Shown here: positions 56,924 to 64,000 of the stretch, piece after piece
How the letters are laid out: each line of letters starts with the position of its first letter
Position numbering within the stretch: the stretch's first letter is position 1
Source: Dyadobacter sp. CY347
Lineage (GTDB): Bacteria; Bacteroidota; Bacteroidia; Cytophagales; Spirosomataceae
Assembly: GCF_021502655.1 (NCBI RefSeq)
Contig: NZ_JAKFFT010000007.1
Location: forward strand, 434,001-498,000
Length of the DNA: 64,000 bases
Direction of reading: 5' to 3'
Notes under the pieces: model-generated
The model's database searches: none
Told to the model about the DNA's origin: nothing
Seen by the model: only the letters and a program-made list of their open reading frames with translations
Made by a program: the position numbers and the translations under genes

Positions 56924-59914
56924 TCAGAATGTTACACTAAGACCTGCTGTGAAGGTCCGGGTTGTCGGATATTTGTCGCGCTGGTCGCTTCCCGGGAAGA
57001 AGCCGGTCATGTCTACGCCTTCCGGGTCAATGCCGGTGTAGCCTGTAATGGTCGCTAAGTTCAAGCCGGAAACGAAGATGCGAGCGTTTTTCAAGCCTTT
57101 CAGGTTAGGCAGCGTGTAGCCAAACGTAACATTGTCGATTTTCCAGTAATCACCTTTCTCAATGTAATTGGAAACATAAACAAGCTCATTGTTCAACACC
57201 TTGCCATCAATCGGGTCGTAAGCCGTTTTCAGCATGTTGTAAGCCTTGTTTCTTGGGTTGTTATAGAACATGCTCTGGAAGTTCAGAATGTCGAATCCGA
57301 AAGCGCCGCGCATGTTTACAGCCAGGTCAAAGTTTTTGTAACGAACCGAGTTGTTCCAGCCTACATTGTGCTTTGGAATACCATTTCCATAATACTGGCG
57401 ATCTTCCGGCGTCGCATTAGCAATAGGAATCACCTCGCCGTCTTTGTTTTCAACCAGCCACGAGCCTTTTTCATCAACGCCTACACTTTTCCAAACAAAA
57501 AACCGTCCGATTGGCTCGCCCACTTTTACGCGGTGCGTAGAAACCTGGATCGGCTCACCTGTGTAGCCAGCGTCGAAGAAGTCGTTAGCAGCTTCAAACT
57601 GGTCGTTGGAAAGACTTACCAATTTATTCCGGTTGGTTGAATAAGTAAATCCGGTGTTCCACTGAAAATTAGCAGTTTGAACCGGCACAATATTCAAAAG
57701 CACTTCCATTCCCTCGTTCTTCATCGTTCCAGCGTTAATTAACATCGAACCGATCAGGTAAGGAGGCACTGGAACAGGGAAATCATAAAGCAGATCTTTC
57801 ACCTTGCGGCTATAAAAGTCAATCGAGCCGTTTACCCTGTTTTTCAGGAAACCGAAATCGACACCCGCATTAACTTCTTCTTTTTTCTCCCAGCGCAAAT
57901 CGGGGTTGAAGTTTCGGGCCGGAATGAAGCCCGGAACCCATTTTCCACCAATAAACGCCCCGTCTTCACGACTGAAATTATAGCTGATCTGTGACAGATA
58001 AGGGTCACTAGCAATGGTTCCTGTTATGCCAATCCCGGCTCTAAGCTTAATCTCTGAAACGCCCGAAAGGCCCTCCATAAAGCGCTCTTTGCTAATTCTC
58101 CATCCCACGGACGCCGCAGGAAACGTTCCCCATTGATTGTTAATCCCAAAACGGGAAGAGCCTTCACGACGCACGCTGGCCATGAACAGATATTTCTCGT
58201 CCACGCTATAAGTCAAACGACCGAAGAAACCGGCAAGCTGCCATTTGTTCTTCGTGCTTGACATTCCAGCCTGGCCTTTTTGCAAAGCGCCACCCGCGCC
58301 GAGGTTGTTCCAATCGTAAGCGTCCGTTGGGAAATCCCAGTTGTTTGCGCTGAATGCTTCATACGTTGCATCCTGCCAGCTATATCCGCCCAGCAATGTG
58401 AAACGGTGTTTGCCAAATGTTTTGGCATAATTTCCGGTGAATTCCAACAGGTTTTCGTTGTTCGCGTAAGTGCTTCTGAATGCCGTTGCGTTTTGGTTGC
58501 TAAGGCGCGTTGCCGTGTGGTTGAATGTTGTCGAACCACCTTCCAAATTGCTGTTTTGCACATTGGAAACCAATAATTTGAAGTTCAAATCAGCAATCGG
58601 TGCGTAGTCCAAACTTCCGCTCATCCGCATTTCTTTAAACTTCGCTTCGTAATTGGATTCATTCAGTAACGAAACCGGGTTTTCGTAAAAATAACCGTCC
58701 CTTTCCTGCCAAGCGCCGGTTTCAGTTCTCACATTGTCCGTCGGGTTGCGGATCATGGCCTGGCGATAAGCGTAGCCATAAGCTGCATCATTATTGGCAG
58801 GCGAAACCGCTCCGTTGGATGAAGTAATGCGGTTGAAGATCTGAATGTTTGTTTTCAATTTATTATCAAACATTGCGTGGTTTAGGTCGGCGCGGCCGGT
58901 AAAGCGGTTTTGACCTGATCTCAAAAAGATCCCTTCCCAGTTGCGGTAATTCACAGAACCTGTAAAGTTGGTTGTGCTGTTTCCACCAAAAAACGTTAGG
59001 TTATGGTTATGACTTACAGGGTTTTGCGTGATTTCTTTGAGCCAGTCGGTGTTGCCGCCGTAATCGGTGTAATCAATGCCTTCACCGATTTTCTGACGAT
59101 AATCGTCACCCGTGAGCAACTTCGGTCTGCGTGCAATGGTCTGAATATTCACATAATTGGAATATTCCACCGAAGAACGCGATGACGTGTTGCGGTTTTT
59201 ACGCGTGGTGATCAGGATTACACCGCCAGTTGCGCGTGTTCCGTAGATTGCAGCGGCAGAGCCATCTTTCAAAACGTCCACAGACTCAATGTCTTCCGGA
59301 GCAACCGTATTCAACCCACCCGGAATCCCATCGATGAGGATCAGCGGGTCGGATGTTCCGTTGATGGAGTTGATCCCGCGGAGGTTAATCTGCGTGTTGG
59401 CAGTAGGGGAGCCGCTGGGCGTTGTAATGCGCAAACCAGCCACTTTTCCCTGGATCAATTGCGCAGCATCACGAACGGTTCCTTTGATAAAATCCTCGCG
59501 CTTAATGCTCGCAACCGAACTCGTAATGTCACCCTTTTTCTGCGTTCCATAACCGATCACGACCACCTCAGAAAGCTGCTTCTGATCCGAAGCCATTTCA
59601 ATGTTGAATTCGCTTTGGGTTCCGACAACCAACTCCTGACTGGTGTAACCAATGTAGCTCAAAATCAATGTTGCATCCTCGGGAACGGTCATTTTAAACT
59701 TTCCTTCAGTGTCCGTTGCAGTTCCTATCGCATTATTTCCTTTCACAATAATGGTCACGCCCGGCAGCGGATTTTTGTCTTCCGCTGAAACCACGGTTCC
59801 GGTAATCTGGCGATCGGCTGCCTGTGCATTTCCTGGCAGGACAAGCAGCACGGCGACACTGCAAAGCAGGTAACAGGCCACTTCCTGAATAAGTCTGGAT
59901 AATTGTTTATTCAT
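56924..59914 (-). CDS. SusC/RagA family TonB-dependent transporter
   Basis: The 996-residue importer has a signal peptide (to about PGNAQAA), a carboxypeptidase-regulatory-like domain (RQITGTVVSAEDKNPLPGVT onward), the TonB-box region LSEVVVIGYGTQKKGD, a plug with AIYGTRATGGVILITTRK and a long barrel ending TAGLSVTF. It is 82 residues shorter than the first SusC. It sits between the large ThuA lipoprotein upstream (41 bases) and susD downstream (23 bases), so the three are probably one operon. Confidence 0.96.
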   Translation of the reverse strand: MNKQLSRLIQEVACYLLCSVAVLLVLPGNAQAADRQITGTVVSAEDKNPLPGVTIIVKGNNAIGTATDTEGKFKMTVPEDATLILSYIGYTSQELVVGTQSEFNIEMASDQKQLSEVVVIGYGTQKKGDITSSVASIKREDFIKGTVRDAAQLIQGKVAGLRITTPSGSPTANTQINLRGINSINGTSDPLILIDGIPGGLNTVAPEDIESVDVLKDGSAAAIYGTRATGGVILITTRKNRNTSSRSSVEYSNYVNIQTIARRPKLLTGDDYRQKIGEGIDYTDYGGNTDWLKEITQNPVSHNHNLTFFGGNSTTNFTGSVNYRNWEGIFLRSGQNRFTGRADLNHAMFDNKLKTNIQIFNRITSSNGAVSPANNDAAYGYAYRQAMIRNPTDNVRTETGAWQERDGYFYENPVSLLNESNYEAKFKEMRMSGSLDYAPIADLNFKLLVSNVQNSNLEGGSTTFNHTATRLSNQNATAFRSTYANNENLLEFTGNYAKTFGKHRFTLLGGYSWQDATYEAFSANNWDFPTDAYDWNNLGAGGALQKGQAGMSSTKNKWQLAGFFGRLTYSVDEKYLFMASVRREGSSRFGINNQWGTFPAASVGWRISKERFMEGLSGVSEIKLRAGIGITGTIASDPYLSQISYNFSREDGAFIGGKWVPGFIPARNFNPDLRWEKKEEVNAGVDFGFLKNRVNGSIDFYSRKVKDLLYDFPVPVPPYLIGSMLINAGTMKNEGMEVLLNIVPVQTANFQWNTGFTYSTNRNKLVSLSNDQFEAANDFFDAGYTGEPIQVSTHRVKVGEPIGRFFVWKSVGVDEKGSWLVENKDGEVIPIANATPEDRQYYGNGIPKHNVGWNNSVRYKNFDLAVNMRGAFGFDILNFQSMFYNNPRNKAYNMLKTAYDPIDGKVLNNELVYVSNYIEKGDYWKIDNVTFGYTLPNLKGLKNARIFVSGLNLATITGYTGIDPEGVDMTGFFPGSDQRDKYPTTRTFTAGLSVTF

Positions 59915-59955
59915 GTGTCAAAAGTTAGATGGTGATAAAATTTTAGTTAGCTGGG

Positions 59956-62900
59956 TTACTTGGCTTCTTTATTAGACGGGTTCGACTCAACTTTCATAAT
60001 TCCATTCATAATCCGCCAATGGCCCGGGACGGTGCACAGGAAAGGATAATCGCCGGGTTTTTCGGGGGCAATGAAAACAAGCGTTGTGCTTCCCTCAGGA
60101 CTGATCAACTCGGTGGAATGAATGATTTCGGGCATTTTTGGAATGTAATTCAGTTCGATAGCATTGCTTTCACGCGCCAGCAGATCCGCAGCTGCACCCA
60201 CTTTTTCCAGACTTCCCGGTGACGCAATGAGCAGGTTATGCTGCATAAAATCCGGGTTGGTAAAGCGGATCGAGACTTTTTGACCAGGTTTTACGGTAAA
60301 TGTCTTTTTATCAAATTTCATTTCATGCTCAATCACTTTCAGGTTGATCGTCACCGGCGTTCCTTTGCCTTTTCCAATTGCTTCCGGCTTGCTAACCGGC
60401 GCTGCTGCGGCCACTTTTTTCTCTGATTTATCTTTTGAAACCTGGTTCAATTGCATTGTGCTTTTCACATCCAGCCAGCCTTTTAACCTGAAATTTTCAG
60501 GATAATCGCCCACCCGGTTTTCATCACGTAAGTCGCGGCCGAGGCGGATATCGTCGGGGTTAAATGGTTTGGTAAAAAGCGATGCTGCTTTGCCCTTAAT
60601 GGGTGTTTCATCTTCAATCGCCAATGTCATTTCACCGCCTTCGGATAATGTTGCAACGGCATTGAAGCGCTCAGCAGGCAATGTTTGGTTGGAATAAATG
60701 TCATAAGTTTTGCCATCCTGTTTGATCAACCAATGCAATTTTCCCTCGTTCATATAAAGGCTGTAACCATTCTCTTTGTTGCCTTGGGAGGCCACAACGC
60801 CCGATAATGCTTCGTCGGCTTTGGTAATAATGGCCTTAATAGTGATTTCTTTGTTGGTAATGTCCGGCGGGAAAATCGGTGGCGACCAAAGGTTCAGCAC
60901 ATAAGTTTCCTGCACCAATCCGCGCTCAATGCGGGCAGTTAAAGTGGAATCTTTCAGCTTTGCGGCTGCATTCTTAAACCCTGCTTCATGCTTGATCACG
61001 CCTGAAAAAATGGCCTGCTGCAAATATTCATCCGAGGCATTCTCCGAATCCTGACCGGCCAGATAAAGCATTTTTCCAATTTCATCAGAAGCCGGCAAAT
61101 CTGTAAGCGCTTGAATCGCAGCGAGTCGCACTTTCAAATCAGGATCATTCAAAGAATTCGTCCATTTCAATGCAGAAAGCGTTTTGTCGTTTCTGGGCAG
61201 AAGTTTCACCGCATTCTTGCGAACGCCCGCAGCCGGATGGCGCACTGCACGAACTAACGCGTGGTAAGCCTCCTCATTCGAGCCATCCAGCGCACCCAAT
61301 CCCTGCAATGTCCAAAGCGCATGCACGGCAGGACTGTTCAAGCCGATTTCATCCACAGACTGATCATTAAGCATTTTAATCAGCTCAGGAACCAATGTGT
61401 TGTGCTGCGCTTCTACGATCAATCTTTGCGCTGTTGTGCGCCAGAACATGTTGTCATTTTTTAATGCTGCTAAAAGTCCGGCGGGGTCATTTTTATCCAG
61501 TTTTACCGGTTGATAAGGTTTGGCATTTTTATAAACGACCCTGTATATACGTCCATGCTTGTTATCCCGCAGCGGATTGATATATGCATTGCCTTTTCCA
61601 TTCTCGAAACCACGCGGCGTGGGGTTATGCTGAATGATGAAACTATACCAATCCGCCACCCAAACGGCTCCATCCGGCCCAACTTCCGCATGCACGGGCG
61701 AAAACCATTCGTCCGAACTGGCCAGCAAATTGAAACCGTTTTTCTCCTTATAACCCGCGCCTTTGGGTTTCAGCATCGCCTGGTAAAGCAATCGCCCCGT
61801 CGGTTCGCAGACAAATGCAGTTGCGTTCCAATAATGTTTTGGGAAATTCCTCGCCGTGTAAAGGTTATGCCCCGCCGCAGCTGTGAAGCCTCCATGAAAA
61901 TCCACCTGGCGTAATGCAGGCGTCATGTAGTTCATATCATAATGCGAATCCAACTTGTAAACCGTGTTGCCCGAACCGTCGGCAACAGAACGTTTTACAT
62001 ATTCCAATGGCATCGCGAAATGTCCGCTGTAATTGCCATTGGCTGTTGAAATAAACACTTCAAAATCCTCCGAAAAACCCAATCCCCAGGTGTTATTCGA
62101 CGTCCGGCCAATGTATTCCAGATTTTTGCCATCCACATCAAATGTATAAATGCCCTGACTGAAATTCACCGGCTTATCATTCACCATGCCGCGGTAACCC
62201 GCATAACCCAACACGCCCCAGATCTTGTTATCCAGTCCATATTTCAGATTCGACGGTCCGGCGTGCGTATCGCTTTTGCCCCAGCCGCTGATGATGTTTT
62301 CGCGAATGTCTGCTTTGTCGTCGCCGTTGGTGTCTTTGAGGAAAATGAAATGCGGGGCTTGCGCTACAATGATGCCGCCGTTGGCAAATGTAAGGCTGGT
62401 AGGAATGTTGAGGCCGTCTGCAAAAACGGTAAACTTATCGGCTTTGCCGTCGTTGTTCGTGTCCTCGCAAATCTTGATGCGGTCTTTTCCGGTTCCGTCT
62501 TCCGTTCTGATCTCGTTTGGATAATCTTCCGTTTCAATGATCCACAAACGGCCTTTTTCGTCCCAGGCCATGGCGATAGGTTTCACAATGTCGGGTTCGG
62601 AGGCAAATAATTGTAAATCAAAATCAACCGGAACCTGGATCAGTCTTGCTGATTCAGCAGGCGAAAGCGGAAGCTGGAATTTGGGAGCCGGATCGCGTTT
62701 TTCGTAATTAGGAACGTCGGCGTCTTTGAATTCTGGTGTGGGCAATTTCAGGCTTGCATAGGCTGCTTTTGCATCATCGTTTATAGCCCATAAAACACCA
62801 TTCAGCACCAGATCGTGAAATCCTTTTTGCTTCCAGGTGCGCTCGTCGTGGCCGTATGCGGTGTAAAACACGCGGCCTTTTCCCTGCGTCCGCACCCAGG

Positions 62901-63492
62901 TCCAAGGCTCGTGATGCGTGCCTTCGACACGTTCCTGCAAGATATTAATGTCCGGATTGATCTTCGCATGCACGTAAGTTTCATCCCAGGTTTCAAACTC
63001 CTTCAAACCGGCCATCACCGGATGATTTGGCTTCGTGATCGGCGCCGTGAATGTGCCATATTTATGCGTGCTGAATTGCGCGCCGACGGCTTTGATATAC
63101 CAATCAGAATTTTGAAAACAGAATGAAGCTGCGTGTAAAGGGATCAATGCTTTGCCACCTTCCACAAAATCCTTCACCGCCGTTTCCTGCGCCGGTGAGA
63201 TCACATTATGGTTGGCATAGATCATCAAACCATCGTATTTCGCCAGATTTTCGGCATTCAATGCATTCAGGTCCGAAGTGTAAGTGAGGTTAATGCCCTT
63301 TTGAAACAACGGATGCGCGAGCATCGGGAAGAATTTTTCCGAATAATGATGCTTGCTGTCGTGGCCCAGGAACAAGATTTCAATGCGCCGCCCTTCGCTG
63401 GACTTTACTTGAACGGCCGTTCCAGATTTGCGTGTGCAGCTGTTGATGAAGAGTAAGCAGGTCAGTATGAGTAGTAAATTTTTCATTTTCAA
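59956..63492 (-). CDS. Multidomain lipoprotein: ThuA, beta-propeller dehydrogenase, HEAT and azurin-like domains
   Basis: This 1178-residue protein has a lipoprotein signal with Cys19 in FINSCTRKS. Domain order: ThuA-like glutamine amidotransferase fold (about 37-245: RIEILFLGHDSKHHYSEK and IPLHAASFCFQNSD), a PVC-type beta-propeller with sugar-dehydrogenase similarity (about 280-665), HEAT-type helical repeats (about 680-870), a beta-sandwich (about 875-1020) and a C-terminal cupredoxin. The last has the blue-copper set His1085 (MQHNLL), Cys1153, His1158 and Met1162 in CTVPGHWRIM, spaced as in azurin. It is likely a surface or periplasmic sugar oxidoreductase passing electrons to copper. The substrate and its link to the adjacent SusCD are inferred. 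Confidence 0.85.
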   Translation of the reverse strand: MKMKNLLLILTCLLFINSCTRKSGTAVQVKSSEGRRIEILFLGHDSKHHYSEKFFPMLAHPLFQKGINLTYTSDLNALNAENLAKYDGLMIYANHNVISPAQETAVKDFVEGGKALIPLHAASFCFQNSDWYIKAVGAQFSTHKYGTFTAPITKPNHPVMAGLKEFETWDETYVHAKINPDINILQERVEGTHHEPWTWVRTQGKGRVFYTAYGHDERTWKQKGFHDLVLNGVLWAINDDAKAAYASLKLPTPEFKDADVPNYEKRDPAPKFQLPLSPAESARLIQVPVDFDLQLFASEPDIVKPIAMAWDEKGRLWIIETEDYPNEIRTEDGTGKDRIKICEDTNNDGKADKFTVFADGLNIPTSLTFANGGIIVAQAPHFIFLKDTNGDDKADIRENIISGWGKSDTHAGPSNLKYGLDNKIWGVLGYAGYRGMVNDKPVNFSQGIYTFDVDGKNLEYIGRTSNNTWGLGFSEDFEVFISTANGNYSGHFAMPLEYVKRSVADGSGNTVYKLDSHYDMNYMTPALRQVDFHGGFTAAAGHNLYTARNFPKHYWNATAFVCEPTGRLLYQAMLKPKGAGYKEKNGFNLLASSDEWFSPVHAEVGPDGAVWVADWYSFIIQHNPTPRGFENGKGNAYINPLRDNKHGRIYRVVYKNAKPYQPVKLDKNDPAGLLAALKNDNMFWRTTAQRLIVEAQHNTLVPELIKMLNDQSVDEIGLNSPAVHALWTLQGLGALDGSNEEAYHALVRAVRHPAAGVRKNAVKLLPRNDKTLSALKWTNSLNDPDLKVRLAAIQALTDLPASDEIGKMLYLAGQDSENASDEYLQQAIFSGVIKHEAGFKNAAAKLKDSTLTARIERGLVQETYVLNLWSPPIFPPDITNKEITIKAIITKADEALSGVVASQGNKENGYSLYMNEGKLHWLIKQDGKTYDIYSNQTLPAERFNAVATLSEGGEMTLAIEDETPIKGKAASLFTKPFNPDDIRLGRDLRDENRVGDYPENFRLKGWLDVKSTMQLNQVSKDKSEKKVAAAAPVSKPEAIGKGKGTPVTINLKVIEHEMKFDKKTFTVKPGQKVSIRFTNPDFMQHNLLIASPGSLEKVGAAADLLARESNAIELNYIPKMPEIIHSTELISPEGSTTLVFIAPEKPGDYPFLCTVPGHWRIMNGIMKVESNPSNKEAK

Positions 63493-63570
63493 AGGGCAAA
63501 GTTTTCCTGTTTGGATGTTTGCAATTTTTGCAATCCATTACACCGTTTCCGGGCGACTTCTGGTCTATTT

Positions 63571-64000
63571 TTACTGTGGTGTTAGGTCTGTTTTATTCCT
63601 ATTCGGAGGCGTAACCCCCAATAGTTTGTTTACAAAAAAATCCCGCTTTTTCCTTCTTCCGTAAGTTCCGCCGTCGCTGTGGCCCATGCCCGGCACCACC
63701 AGCAATTCAAAATCCTTGTTCGATTTGATCAATGCATCCGCAACGCGGTAAGTCGATTCCGGCGGCACATTCGTGTCCGCTTCGCCTACGATCAGCAGCA
63801 AGTCGCCCTGCAATTTGGCGGCATTGGTAATGTTGGATTGCTCGTCGTAATGCTTGCCGATTGGGTAACCCATCCATTGCTCATTCCACCATTGCTTGTC
63901 CACACGATTGTCATGGCATCCGCAAGCCGAAACCGCGGCATCGTAAAAACTAGAGTGAAAAAGCAATGCGCCCAATGAATTTTGACCACCAGCAGAAGTC
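63571..64000 (-). CDS. S9-type alpha/beta-hydrolase (prolyl oligopeptidase-like), C-terminal part
   Basis: Only the last 143 or so residues lie in the window; the gene continues beyond the right edge. The serine nucleophile elbow [16 protein letters not shown] is just inside the edge, followed by [15 protein letters not shown], the catalytic Asp in [14 protein letters not shown] and the His in [12 protein letters not shown], the order of DPP4-like peptidases. Such enzymes cut dipeptides after proline; extracellular location cannot be checked without the N-terminus. It is on the same strand as, and 78 bases upstream of, the ThuA lipoprotein gene. Confidence 0.88.
   Translation of the reverse strand, partial: TSAGGQNSLGALLFHSSFYDAAVSACGCHDNRVDKQWWNEQWMGYPIGKHYDEQSNITNAAKLQGDLLLIVGEADTNVPPESTYRVADALIKSNKDFELLVVPGMGHSDGGTYGRRKKRDFFVNKLLGVTPPNRNKTDLTPQ

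Overview
The window looks like a chromosomal segment of a Bacteroidota bacterium, most likely a cytophagal soil or plant organism of the Dyadobacter/Spirosoma kind. The grounds are two SusC/SusD outer-membrane uptake pairs, the type IX secretion proteins PorU and PorV, several secreted proteins with type IX C-terminal sorting domains, the Bacteroidota families DUF4290, DUF3857 and DUF6089-like, and promoters of the TAnnTTTG type. The genus is inference; the phylum is well supported.

Layout. (1) 1-4.3 kb: end of a histidine operon (hisA-hisF-hisIE), three small membrane or coiled proteins, the PcrB-type prenylglyceryl phosphate synthase and a tiny acidic lipoprotein. (2) 4.3-9.6 kb: a SprT-like protein overlapping porU, then porV. 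(3) 9.6-18.6 kb: an M16 peptidase homologue without its zinc site, a photolyase, a secreted DUF1080 protein, murA with the drug-target Cys replaced by Asp, DUF4290, a second gingipain-type (C25) protein, and dihydrofolate reductase. (4) 18.7-27.3 kb: a PadR/PspC/GIN envelope-stress type cluster, an outer-membrane barrel, a thioesterase, RidA, gltX and an AIM24-like protein. (5) 27.3-36.5 kb: a tract of dispersed repeats, a secreted SASA esterase, SusD and SusC with two LacI-type operator candidates upstream, and a Gfo/Idh/MocA oxidoreductase. (6) 36.7-40.7 kb: two DUF3857/transglutaminase-fold paralogues, one of which has lost its catalytic residues. (7) 40.8-45.6 kb: a four-gene operon that reads as trans-4-hydroxy-L-proline catabolism, with a good promoter and an inverted repeat sitting between its two boxes. 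(8) 45.7-50.6 kb: DUF885 peptidase, amino-acid permease and M28 peptidase, probably peptide and amino-acid use. (9) 50.6-55.2 kb: a small accessory stretch with a DUF1778/GNAT toxin-antitoxin pair, a VapBC-like pair, a DUF3800 gene and a gene-free stretch that holds a four-stem foldable element. (10) 55.3-64.0 kb: a minus-strand group of an S9 peptidase (cut by the window edge), a very large ThuA/propeller/HEAT/azurin lipoprotein, SusC and SusD.

How it works together. Much of the segment serves acquisition of polymers at the cell surface: SusCD importers, type IX-secreted esterases and peptidases, and the PorU/PorV machinery that attaches such proteins. The hydroxyproline operon, the peptidases and the permease fit growth on protein-rich plant or animal matter. 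No tRNA, rRNA, CRISPR array, insertion sequence with a transposase, or prophage was found.
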